Source: an uncultured Prevotella sp.
GTDB lineage: Bacteria > Bacteroidota > Bacteroidia > Bacteroidales > Bacteroidaceae
Length of the DNA stretch: 64,000 nt
Reading direction: 5' to 3'
NCBI GenBank assembly: GCA_900314935.1
Contig: OMXE01000009.1
Span: 68,345 to 132,344 of the forward strand
The position numbers and the translations under genes were made by a program. Below, one piece after another: positions 35,328-47,530 of this stretch (the first letter of the stretch is position 1; each line of letters begins with the position of its first letter). The notes beneath the pieces were generated by a model, which worked only from the letters and a program-made list of their open reading frames with translations, was not told the origin of the DNA and searched no databases.

Positions 35328-35756
35328 TTATTGGTTGTCGGGGTTTAGGTATTCTACCTCGATGCCGGCACGTTTCAGCAGATTGATGCCGTCTTCCAAC
35401 CGATACTGTTCACCATATACCACCCGCTTGATGCCAGCCTGGATGATGAGCTTGGCACATTCAATGCAGGGTGAGGCCGTGACATAGAGCGTGGAACCGT
35501 CGCTGTTGTTCGAGCTGCGGGCCAGCTTGGTGATGGCATTTGCCTCGGCATGCAGCACATAGGGCTTCGTGACATTGTTCTCATCCTCGCAGACATTCTC
35601 GAATCCACTGGGCGTTCCGTTATAGCCGTCGCTGATGATCATCTTGTCCTTCACCACCAGGGCTCCCACCTGACGGCGTTGACAGTAGCTGTTTTCAGCC
35701 CATATCCTTGCCATGCGCAGATAGCGCAGATCCAGTTTCCTTTGTTTCTCTGTCAT
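35328..35756 (-). CDS. dCMP deaminase-family zinc enzyme
   Basis: The product is 142 residues. ATG 35756 is preferred; the longer GTG start (35777) would translate a tandem repeat (MTSDKCE) that belongs to the gene boundary. Zinc motifs: His-Ala-Glu in VLHAEANAI and PCxxC in SPCIECAK; the N-terminal ARIWAENSYCQRRQVGALVVKD is typical of deoxycytidylate deaminases. It would deaminate dCMP to dUMP for thymidylate synthesis, which sits well in an operon with a folate enzyme. Confidence 0.9.
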   Translation of the reverse strand: MTEKQRKLDLRYLRMARIWAENSYCQRRQVGALVVKDKMIISDGYNGTPSGFENVCEDENNVTKPYVLHAEANAITKLARSSNNSDGSTLYVTASPCIECAKLIIQAGIKRVVYGEQYRLEDGINLLKRAGIEVEYLNPDNQ

Positions 35757-35760
35757 CTCA

Positions 35761-35795
35761 CACTTATCACTTGTCACTTATCACTTGTCACTTCT
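35761..35795. repeat. Heptamer array across two gene ends
   Basis: Five 7-nt units (CACTTAT, CACTTGT, CACTTAT, CACTTGT, CACTTCT) hold the stop codon of the M3 peptidase gene, encode its last residues (VTSDK) and abut the dCMP deaminase start. Confidence 0.9.
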
Positions 35796-37873
35796 CGCTT
35801 GATTCCGTTCCTCTTCAGCAGGGCATCAATCGTGGGCTCCTGTCCTCGGAACCGTTTATAGAGCGTCATGGGATGTTCAGTGCCGCCCTTGCTCAGTATT
35901 TCGTCGCGGAACCGCTGGGCGGTCTTCTGGTTGAAGATACCCTCTTTCTTGAACACGCTGAAGGCATCAGCATCCAGTACCTCCGCCCATTTATAGCTAT
36001 AGTAGCCGGCAGCATAGCCACCCGCCATGATATGCGAGAACTGCACGGTCATACAAGTATCTGTCCTGGGTTTCTTCCGGGTGATCTTCGCCTTTGCCCA
36101 CGCTTTCTTCTCGAAGGGGATGATATCTTCAGTGAACGCCTCCTTCTGGGTATAGTACGCCATGTCGAGCAGTCCGAAGCTCACCTGTCTGAGACAGGCG
36201 GTAGCGGCCATGAAGTTCCTGCTCTTGACAATCCTCTTGATCAGGTCGTCGGGAATGGGCTCGCCGGTCTGATAATGGAAGGCGAATGTTCTGAGGAACT
36301 CCTTCTCCACAGCGTAGTTCTCCATGAACTGTGAGGGCAGTTCCACGAAGTCCCACCACACATTCGTGCCGCTCAGACTCTCGAAGCGCGAGTTGGCAAA
36401 CATACCATGCAGGGAGTGTCCGAACTCATGCAGGAACGTCTCTACCTCACCTAATGTCAGTAGGGCTGGCTTCTCTTCCGTAGGCTTGGTGAGGTTCATC
36501 ACCACGCTCACATGCGGACGAACGTTCTCTTTTGTTTTGTCTTTCTTTTCTTTGATAAACTGACCTTGGTATTCGGTCATCCAAGCGCCGCCCTGCTTTC
36601 CCTTGCGTGGGTGGAAGTCGGCATAGAACACTGCCAGGTACGAGCCGTCTTTGTCGAACACTTCGTAGGCCTTTACGTCGGGATGATATACGGGAATCTC
36701 CTTGTTCTCCTTGAACGTAATGCCATAGAGCTTGTTGGCCAATCCGAACACACCGTCAATGACCTTCGACAGTTCGAAATACGGTCGTAGCATCTCTGCA
36801 TCGAGGTTGTACTTCTTCAGTTGCAGCTGATGAGAGTAGAACCCCTGATCCCACGGTTCCATCTTGAAGTGCTTCCCTTCGCTCTTTTGAGCTATCTTCT
36901 CGATTTCAGCATATTCCTTCTTGGCCGTTGGCTTATAGGCATCAATCAAGTCGTCAAGCAGTCGGTACACATTCTTCACCTTACTGGCCATGCGATGTTT
37001 CAGCACATAGTCGGCATAGGTGCGGAAGCCCAACAGCTGCGCCACTTCGCGCCGCAGATTGACGATACGCTTACAGATCTCGAGATTGTTCTCGGCATTG
37101 TCGTGAATACATACCGAGTTCCTGGCCATGTACATCTTTTCGCGGAGATCACGCTGCGTGCTGTAGGTCATGAACGGACTGTAGCTGGGGGCATCGAGGG
37201 TAAATACCCATCCATCCATTTCTCTCTCCTTAGCTGTCAGGGCTGCAGCCTCACGAGCTGTTTCGGGCAGACCGTCCAACTGTTTCTCATCGGTGATATG
37301 CAGGATGAATGCCTTGTTCTCTTTCAGCAGGTTCTGCGAGAACTGCAATGAGAGCATCGAAGCCTCTTCAGTGAGCTTACGCAGTTTCTCCTTTCCCTCC
37401 TCATCGAGCAGGGCACCACTTCTCACAAAGCCATCGTAGCAGTTGTCGAGCAACATCTTCTCCTCGGGTGTGAGCTTACGGTGATGACGATGTACATACT
37501 GAATGCGTTCAAACAGTTTCCTGTTCAGTCGGATATCGTTGGCATGCTGTGTCAGGATGGGTTGTATCTTCTGTGCCAGCGCATCCATCTCATCGTTCGT
37601 CTCAGCACTCATCAGGTTGAAGAACACGGTACTCACCCGTCCTAACAGGTCGTAATAGCCGTCCTTGTCTTCTTCTGTATTGATGATGGTATTGTCGAAG
37701 GTGGGTTTTTCGGGATTATTGATGGTTTTCTCTATCTGCTCATTATCACGTCTGATACCCTCCATGAACGCCTCTTCGAAGTCGGAAAGGCGAATACGGT
37801 CAAAGGGCACCGTGTCGTGCGGTGTCTGGTAGTCTTCAAAAAAGGGATTTATTCTCTTTGCTTCCTCTGCCAT
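35774..37873 (-). CDS. M3-family metallopeptidase, Dcp/oligopeptidase type
   Basis: The product is 699 residues. ATG 37873 was chosen; the ORF extends to 37903 but that start lies within the -7 box (37901-37908), while 37885 is also possible. No signal peptide, so cytoplasmic. The zinc site is HEFGHSLHG (His 482, Glu 483) with the downstream FVELPSQFMENYA glutamate. Such enzymes cleave small peptides or dipeptides from C-termini. First gene of a four-gene operon. Its last codons lie in a heptamer array. Confidence 0.92.
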   Translation of the reverse strand: MAEEAKRINPFFEDYQTPHDTVPFDRIRLSDFEEAFMEGIRRDNEQIEKTINNPEKPTFDNTIINTEEDKDGYYDLLGRVSTVFFNLMSAETNDEMDALAQKIQPILTQHANDIRLNRKLFERIQYVHRHHRKLTPEEKMLLDNCYDGFVRSGALLDEEGKEKLRKLTEEASMLSLQFSQNLLKENKAFILHITDEKQLDGLPETAREAAALTAKEREMDGWVFTLDAPSYSPFMTYSTQRDLREKMYMARNSVCIHDNAENNLEICKRIVNLRREVAQLLGFRTYADYVLKHRMASKVKNVYRLLDDLIDAYKPTAKKEYAEIEKIAQKSEGKHFKMEPWDQGFYSHQLQLKKYNLDAEMLRPYFELSKVIDGVFGLANKLYGITFKENKEIPVYHPDVKAYEVFDKDGSYLAVFYADFHPRKGKQGGAWMTEYQGQFIKEKKDKTKENVRPHVSVVMNLTKPTEEKPALLTLGEVETFLHEFGHSLHGMFANSRFESLSGTNVWWDFVELPSQFMENYAVEKEFLRTFAFHYQTGEPIPDDLIKRIVKSRNFMAATACLRQVSFGLLDMAYYTQKEAFTEDIIPFEKKAWAKAKITRKKPRTDTCMTVQFSHIMAGGYAAGYYSYKWAEVLDADAFSVFKKEGIFNQKTAQRFRDEILSKGGTEHPMTLYKRFRGQEPTIDALLKRNGIKREVTSDK

Positions 37874-37900
37874 ATTTTCATGCATACTATATTCAAACTG

Positions 37901-37908
37901 CAAAGATA
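37901..37908 (-). promoter_or_regulatory. -7 box for the M3 peptidase operon
   Basis: TATCTTTG on the minus strand; this excludes the longest start of the M3 gene. No good -33 match is seen. Confidence 0.6.
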
Positions 37909-37957
37909 CACCAAATTATTAAATACCTATTTATAATAGCAGGATTTTTAACTAAAA

Positions 37958-38623
37958 TTACAGAGAAAGCAACTTTTCCAATGCCGGAACGCGAATGATG
38001 CCTCGTGTAATACTGATAAGTCCTTCTTGTTGCATGGCATTGAGTTCCCTGGAGACATTCAGTCGACTTTCCGCGATGAGTGTAGCCAGCGTCTCCATCT
38101 TGATGTAAAGTGTTTTCTCTCCAGCGGGCCGCATGCTATGCGTCTCCACGAAGCGGATGATCTTGTTCCTGATTCCTTGGGGATGGACTCGCCAGGGTTG
38201 GTGGGTGATGCGCTGACTCTGTGTACTGATGATGTTGAGCAGGTTCAGCTGGAAGATCATGTGCTCCTCCGACAGTCGTAGCATCTCTGCCTTACTGACG
38301 CTTACCAGTCGGCATTCCGTGAGTGCGACGAAGGTCTTGCTGTATCGCTGTGTCAGTCCGAAGATTCTCTCGGGTTGAATCACGTCAGGTGCTGCCAGCT
38401 CTTCCACCATCGAGTAACTATTGTCATCCGCCCTACTGGTTACCTGCAGACTGCCTTCCAACAAGAAGAGAAGGTTCTGGCACGGATCACCCTCGCTTAC
38501 CACCTTCTTCCCCTTTGCCACGCGGTGGAAAGCGAACTTCGTCTTGCCCGCCACGCTGGTTATCTCGCTGCTGCTCATGCCTTGGAACAGCGGTAACATC
38601 AATAGTTTCTCAAAAATCTGCAT
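37958..38623 (-). CDS. Crp/Fnr-family transcriptional regulator
   Basis: The product is 221 residues (ATG 38623 preferred; the 38635 start is inside a heptamer array). The N-terminal cyclic-nucleotide-binding beta roll (about 10-120) includes KGKKVVSEGDPCQNLLFLLEGSLQV; a long dimer helix and a C-terminal winged helix (TLATLIAESRLNVSRELNAMQQEGLI) follow. No Fnr-type cysteine cluster is evident at the N-terminus, so the ligand is unknown. Last gene of a six-gene operon, directly after apbE. Confidence 0.9.
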   Translation of the reverse strand: MQIFEKLLMLPLFQGMSSSEITSVAGKTKFAFHRVAKGKKVVSEGDPCQNLLFLLEGSLQVTSRADDNSYSMVEELAAPDVIQPERIFGLTQRYSKTFVALTECRLVSVSKAEMLRLSEEHMIFQLNLLNIISTQSQRITHQPWRVHPQGIRNKIIRFVETHSMRPAGEKTLYIKMETLATLIAESRLNVSRELNAMQQEGLISITRGIIRVPALEKLLSL

Positions 38624-38625
38624 CC

Positions 38626-38653
38626 CAACTGTCAACTATCAATTATCAACTAT
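38626..38653. repeat. Heptamer array across apbE stop and crp start
   Basis: Four 7-nt units (CAACTGT, CAACTAT, CAATTAT, CAACTAT) cover the ApbE C-terminal codons and stop, and the region just before the Crp start. Confidence 0.85.
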
Positions 38654-39661
38654 CTTGTCTTTCATACTCGGTGAATACCAAACAGAATAGTCGCCCTTGT
38701 CGTCTGTATAGATCAGGTAGGCCATCAGTTCAGGATGTTTGTCGAGGATGCGACGAGTGCCCTCCATGCCCAGTACCATGAACGAGGTGGCATAGGCATC
38801 AGCCGTGGCACAGTTGTCGGCCAACACTGTGGCAGAGAGTATGTTGTGCTGCACCGGATAGCCTGTTTTGGGGTCAATGGTGTGGGCATATTTCTTTCCG
38901 CCCTTGTAATAGAAATTACGGTAGTTTCCACTTGTAGCCATGGCTTTGTTCGTGACATTCAGAATGGTCTGCAGCTCATTATTCACGCTGATGGTATCAT
39001 CGGTGGGCTTGGTCACCCCAATGCGCCAGGGCACCCTTTTGTCGCTGACGCCCTTGGTCACTACCTCGCCGCCAATCTCTACCATGAAGTTCTGGATGCC
39101 GTTGTTCTTGAGCAGTTCAGCCACCACGTCGCAGCCATAACCCTTGGCGATGGCCGAGCAGTCGAGCATGATTCTCGGATCCTGCTTCTTTACCGTCTTT
39201 GAATCGGCAGTAAGAGAAACCTTCTGGAATCCCACTACCTGGCGCAGACTGTCGATGGTTTGCTCGTTAGGCGATATTCCTTGTTTGAAACCGAAACCCC
39301 ACGCATTCACCAGCGGAGCCACAGTAACATCGAAGGCACCGTCGGTTTCCTGTGAGATCTTCTCTGCCAGTGTGAACACATCGAGGAACATCTTGTTGAG
39401 CTCAACGGGTACATTGCGGTTCACCTTGGTGATAACCGATTGCTCGTTGAAAGGTGAAAGGGAGTTGTCAACTTTCATCAGCTCTGCCTCGATCTCTTTC
39501 TGCAGGTCGCGGTCGTGCTGATAAGTAATGTTATACACCGTACCGAATACCAATCCGGAGTTATGCTGATAGGGCATTTCGTGCTGCTGTCGGATAATCA
39601 GTATCGTACCGATAATCAAGAACAGCAGAAAGGCTAGTCGTAATAGGTTTTTTTTGCTCAT
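38639..39661 (-). CDS. apbE: FAD:protein FMN transferase
   Basis: The product is 340 residues. An N-terminal membrane helix (about 7-24) rather than a lipobox anchors it to face the periplasm. ApbE motifs: LMKVDNSLSPFNEQSVITKVN, the DVTVAPLVNAWGFG segment, LDCSAIAKGYGCD, the GGEVVTKG turn, and the Mg-binding HTIDPKTGYPV and ADAYATSFMVLG regions. It attaches FMN covalently to Thr or Ser in partner proteins such as Rnf or Nqr subunits. It lies between the DUF6048-like and Crp genes. Confidence 0.95.
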   Translation of the reverse strand: MSKKNLLRLAFLLFLIIGTILIIRQQHEMPYQHNSGLVFGTVYNITYQHDRDLQKEIEAELMKVDNSLSPFNEQSVITKVNRNVPVELNKMFLDVFTLAEKISQETDGAFDVTVAPLVNAWGFGFKQGISPNEQTIDSLRQVVGFQKVSLTADSKTVKKQDPRIMLDCSAIAKGYGCDVVAELLKNNGIQNFMVEIGGEVVTKGVSDKRVPWRIGVTKPTDDTISVNNELQTILNVTNKAMATSGNYRNFYYKGGKKYAHTIDPKTGYPVQHNILSATVLADNCATADAYATSFMVLGMEGTRRILDKHPELMAYLIYTDDKGDYSVWYSPSMKDKIVDN

Positions 39662-39667
39662 GTTATG

Positions 39668-40363
39668 TTAGATATCGATAATCACATTGAAAGTTCCGCC
39701 AAGAACCGATTTCCCCGATTTTCCATAGCCCGGCACGTACCATACATTATCGAGTTCCCCCGCGTCGTGTGATAACCGGTTACGGTATCGTACGCTCCAT
39801 CCCAGATGAAGTGGTCCCCAGATGGTTGCATCTACGCCGAATACCACCTCCATCCAGTGATACTTGGCCTGCACCCCTTCGGCACGGAACTCCACAAGGT
39901 CGCCCCAGACGGGATCTTCCACGGAAGGATGAAACACATCGTATTTGAACGAGGTGAAACCATAGCGTACACCAGCCAGCAAACGATAGGCATCGTGCTT
40001 ATCCTTCATCAGGTTCAGATCCACTCCGATGCGTCCATAGGGTGCCTTGGTCTTGTAGTTCAACTGCGTACCGTCGTCAGTATGGTCAGCCTTTCCATAT
40101 CCCAGTTCCACGATGGGGAAGTAGCGGTCGCGCAGATTCAGTCGTAACGCCCCTTCATACTGTCCGTAGCTACCCAGATGCATCATAGCCGCTCCCAGCA
40201 GGTCGGCCGACACCTGGAAACCATTGAACAGCGGTACCGTATCAGGTACAATGATCTGCGGCTTCTTTTTTCGGTATTGGGCCGATGCGGTGGTGGTCCC
40301 GATGATCAGCAGACTAATCACGAGACTTAAAATACACGCGGAAATGTTCTTTAAACGGATCAT
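39668..40363 (-). CDS. DUF6048-like outer-membrane protein
   Basis: The product is 231 residues with a signal peptide (cut near ASAQ, residue 29) and alternating strands that suggest a small beta barrel (GVDLNLMKDKHDAYRLLAGVRYGFTSF, LHLGWSVRYRNRL). Its start overlaps the end of the upstream lipoprotein gene by 50 nt, and apbE follows after 6 nt. The assignment to DUF6048 is from memory of Bacteroidales gene order beside a DUF6452 lipoprotein. Function unknown. Confidence 0.65.
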   Translation of the reverse strand: MIRLKNISACILSLVISLLIIGTTTASAQYRKKKPQIIVPDTVPLFNGFQVSADLLGAAMMHLGSYGQYEGALRLNLRDRYFPIVELGYGKADHTDDGTQLNYKTKAPYGRIGVDLNLMKDKHDAYRLLAGVRYGFTSFKYDVFHPSVEDPVWGDLVEFRAEGVQAKYHWMEVVFGVDATIWGPLHLGWSVRYRNRLSHDAGELDNVWYVPGYGKSGKSVLGGTFNVIIDI

Positions 40364-40940
40364 AGTTCACTTCTGGGTTATTGATCACAATGGAGTCGAT
40401 AGCGTTTCGGGTATATGTAACGTTACGGATGGTGTGGAAGAACGAGGGGGTGCAGTCGATTGACTCGAAATGCTTTCTGTTGGTCTTCACAACAGTAACG
40501 GTATCGGTGACATAGGCGGCCAATTTCAGGATCGTATCCACCTCTATTCCTTCCTCGTTGATGACTGTTGTCTCATACAGGTAGGGGAATGAGCGTACGA
40601 AATAGAGCACATCCTCGTCGCTTTGGTAGCTGATGGGAATATCCATCGTTGTGGTGTTAACCGATCGGTTCAGTGCTACAGGATCATGATCAGCTATCCG
40701 CTGTAGGGTAATCACAGTCAATGTATCCCTCAGCGTATCTGCTGTCCCGTCACTCTTGTACAGTCCGTACTTTGTGGAAACAGTAGTGTTCATCGGACAG
40801 TCGATGGAGGAGCAGGAGAGGAATAGGAGGAGGCAAATTCCCCCCAAAAGAAATTTCGTGGAGTGTGGAGGGAGGAGTGTGGAGGGAGATATGTTTCCTA
40901 CCACCTTCTCTTTAATATATGATATGGTCTTTATTCTCAT
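40314..40940 (-). CDS. DUF6452-like lipoprotein
   Basis: The product is up to 208 residues. The lipobox LSCS lies unusually far in (Cys about 43), because the N-terminus includes residues encoded by two 14-nt repeats (40861-40888; NISPSTLLPPHS). The true start may be an internal GTG near residue 13. The CPMNTTVSTKYGLY start of the mature domain fits DUF6452 as recalled. It is paired with the DUF6048-like gene, overlapping by 50 nt. Function unknown. Confidence 0.6.
   Translation of the reverse strand: MRIKTISYIKEKVVGNISPSTLLPPHSTKFLLGGICLLLFLSCSSIDCPMNTTVSTKYGLYKSDGTADTLRDTLTVITLQRIADHDPVALNRSVNTTTMDIPISYQSDEDVLYFVRSFPYLYETTVINEEGIEVDTILKLAAYVTDTVTVVKTNRKHFESIDCTPSFFHTIRNVTYTRNAIDSIVINNPEVNYDPFKEHFRVYFKSRD
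40861..40888. repeat. 14-nt tandem repeat in the DUF6452-like N-terminus
   Basis: Two perfect GAGTGTGGAGGGAG units. The period is twice seven, and the sequence is related to the 14-nt repeat at 40963-40990. Confidence 0.85.
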
Positions 40941-40962
40941 TGATTATTCCATTTCTTGAAAT

Positions 40963-40990
40963 CATTTCTCACTCCACATTTCTCACTCCA
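40963..40990. repeat. 14-nt tandem repeat in the intergenic gap
   Basis: Two perfect CATTTCTCACTCCA units lie between the glycosyltransferase stop and the DUF6452-like start. Confidence 0.85.
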
Positions 40991-41010
40991 CACTCCTCAA
41001 AGCCAAAGGC

Positions 41011-41976
41011 TTACAAGTTCACCGTTTTCTCAATCTGGTAGTCGTTCCTTCCTTGGGAGTTCCTACTGATCAGGTCGCCCACAAAGCCGGCAAGGAACAG
41101 TTGTGTACCTATGATCATCATGGTGAGTGCGATATAGAAATAGGGTGAATCGGTTACCAGTCGTTGCGGGATGTTGTGAGCCAATGCCCACAGCTTATCG
41201 ATACCTATCCACGCTGCCGCGAGGAAACCGATGAAGAACATAATGGTGCCCAGGAAACCGAACACATGCATCGGTTTTCTTCCGAAGGTGCTCAGGAACC
41301 ACAGGGTCAGTAAGTCGAGATAGCCGTTCACAAAGCGGTTCAGGCCCATGAACTTCGACTTCCCGTATTTCCTTGCCTGGTGGTGTACCACCTTCTCGCC
41401 AATCTTGTCGAATCCCGCATTCTTGGCCAGATAGGGGATAAAGCGGTGCATCTCGCCATACACCTCGATATTCTTTACCACGTCCTTGCGGTAAGCCTTC
41501 AGTCCGCAGTTGAAGTCGTGCAGGTTCTTAATCCCGCTCACCTTCCTTGCTGTGGCATTGAACAGCTTGGTGGGAATGGTCTTTGAAAGCGGGTCGTAGC
41601 GTTTCTGCTTATAACCCGAAACGAGGTCGTAGCCACCGTTCATGATCATGTCGTACAGTTCGGGAATCTCATCGGGCGAGTCCTGCAAGTCGGCATCCAT
41701 GGTAATCACCACATCACCCTCGGCAGCCTTGAAGCCGCAATACAGGGCTGGACTCTTTCCGTAGTTCCTGCGGAACTTGATGCCTTTCACGTTCGCATGC
41801 TCCTCACTCAGGTTATCGATCACTGTCCAGGAGTTGTCGGTGGAACCGTCGTTCACGAAGATCACCTCGAACGAATAGCCGTTCTCTTTCATCACGCGTT
41901 CTATCCACGAATACAGTTCGGGAATCGACTCGTCTTCATTGTATAAAGGTATGACTACTGATATATCCATGATCAT
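41011..41976 (-). CDS. Polyprenyl-phosphate-type family 2 glycosyltransferase
   Basis: The product is 321 residues. A GT-A domain (about 1-230) has VVIPLYNEDESI, FVNDGSTDNS, the metal-binding DADLQDSP and the HHQARKYGKSKF segment; two C-terminal membrane helices (about 235-260 and 275-305) follow. The layout matches dolichol-phosphate-mannose synthase-like/ArnC-like enzymes that load a sugar onto a lipid carrier. Its start overlaps the DUF4199 stop by one base (TAATG). Confidence 0.92.
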   Translation of the reverse strand: MIMDISVVIPLYNEDESIPELYSWIERVMKENGYSFEVIFVNDGSTDNSWTVIDNLSEEHANVKGIKFRRNYGKSPALYCGFKAAEGDVVITMDADLQDSPDEIPELYDMIMNGGYDLVSGYKQKRYDPLSKTIPTKLFNATARKVSGIKNLHDFNCGLKAYRKDVVKNIEVYGEMHRFIPYLAKNAGFDKIGEKVVHHQARKYGKSKFMGLNRFVNGYLDLLTLWFLSTFGRKPMHVFGFLGTIMFFIGFLAAAWIGIDKLWALAHNIPQRLVTDSPYFYIALTMMIIGTQLFLAGFVGDLISRNSQGRNDYQIEKTVNL

Positions 41977-42530
41977 TAGGATTTTGTTTTTCTGTTATTT
42001 TTGGGACTTCGCATCATGATCAGTGCAACGGGCACACTAATGAAGAAGCCCATGAACACGTTCGTGGTGAAGAACTGAAGGGCCAGGTCGATGGGGCGCA
42101 GACTCGCCAGGTTCTCCATCACTACCTTCCAGTCAACTTCCGACAGTCCGAACCCTTGTGCCATCTGCTTGAAGTCGTCTGTGCTTACCAAATCACGATA
42201 GTTGGCGATGAATCCGTTGTCGAGGAAACGGAAATACACATACTGCACCATGGCGAACAGCAGGGCGGCATGCAGGTAGATAAGCATGCTGTAGAGGAAT
42301 CCCCGTCGGAACGAGAGTACTCCCTCACGCACATCATCGCGGTAACGTCGCACTCGCATGGCGGCAAACACCAGTGATACAGCCCCGATGAGCAGAACCG
42401 ATGTGGCCAGTGCGGGATAGGTGAAGCTACCCACGAAACAGGCAAAACTGGCTGCCCAGAAAATGGCCAACCATACTCCGTCCACTCGGGAGAACGCCTG
42501 CATCTGCTCTATGTCTTGATGTGATGTCAT
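41976..42530 (-). CDS. DUF4199 integral membrane protein
   Basis: The product is 184 residues. ATG 42530 was chosen; the longer ORF start (42569) is upstream of the promoter -7 box. It has four membrane helices (about 20-40, 45-62, 85-110, 150-172). In Bacteroidetes DUF4199 genes commonly precede a family 2 glycosyltransferase, as here, suggesting a role with that enzyme. First gene of a six-gene operon. Confidence 0.85.
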   Translation of the reverse strand: MTSHQDIEQMQAFSRVDGVWLAIFWAASFACFVGSFTYPALATSVLLIGAVSLVFAAMRVRRYRDDVREGVLSFRRGFLYSMLIYLHAALLFAMVQYVYFRFLDNGFIANYRDLVSTDDFKQMAQGFGLSEVDWKVVMENLASLRPIDLALQFFTTNVFMGFFISVPVALIMMRSPKNNRKTKS

Positions 42531-42538
42531 AATTAGTG

Positions 42539-42570
42539 CAAAGGTACAATAGTTTTTTGAGACGACCAAA
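42539..42570 (-). promoter_or_regulatory. DUF4199 operon promoter
   Basis: On the minus strand, -33 TTTG (42567-42570) and -7 TACCTTTG (42539-42546) are spaced by 20 bp; the ATG begins 8 nt after the -7 box, so the leader is at most a few bases. Confidence 0.8.
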
Positions 42571-42648
42571 TTTTCGGGTGTATAGCATGCAAAAAGCAGT
42601 TCATTTTCTTGAAATCGACAAAGAATATTATCGATTTTTGGAGAATTA

Positions 42649-42680
42649 TTTGTGGGGATAATATTTTTTTTATACCTTTG
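42649..42680 (+). promoter_or_regulatory. SRP RNA promoter
   Basis: -33 TTTG (42649-42652) and -7 TACCTTTG (42673-42680) are spaced by 20 bp; the RNA stem begins 20 nt downstream. Confidence 0.8.
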
Positions 42681-42700
42681 CGGCGCAAAAAAACGAATAT

Positions 42701-42796
42701 GGGTAAGTCCCGTACGGCCAGCTCCCTTCGAATCCTCCAGGACGGGAACGTAGCAAAGGTAGTTGGTTGTAGCGGCGCGATACGGGTAGCTTGCCC
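42701..42796 (+). ncRNA. ffs: Signal recognition particle RNA, bacterial small type
   Basis: The closing stem GGGTAAG (42701-42707) pairs with CTTGCCC (42790-42796), followed by CCCGTA with TACGGG. The conserved apical domain is CCTCCAGGACGGGAACGTAGCAAAGGTA, with the Ffh-binding internal loop and a GGAA-like tetraloop region. A strong promoter precedes and a terminator follows. The primary transcript probably runs from about 42687 to 42846. It guides membrane proteins to the translocon with Ffh. Confidence 0.88.
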
Positions 42797-42812
42797 ACCC
42801 AAGAGGCTCGAA

Positions 42813-42846
42813 AAGGAAGCAGGAGATTCTCCTGCTTCCTTTTTTG
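42813..42846 (+). terminator. SRP RNA terminator
   Basis: A 13-bp stem (AGGAAGCAGGAGA with TCTCCTGCTTCCT) followed by a run of T. It is symmetrical enough to act on lacZ readthrough as well. Confidence 0.85.
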
Positions 42847-42884
42847 TTATCTAGTTATTTCGATATCCCGTAATCCCGTTATGA

Positions 42885-47524
<4,640 letters not shown>

Positions 47525-47530
47525 AGTTAT

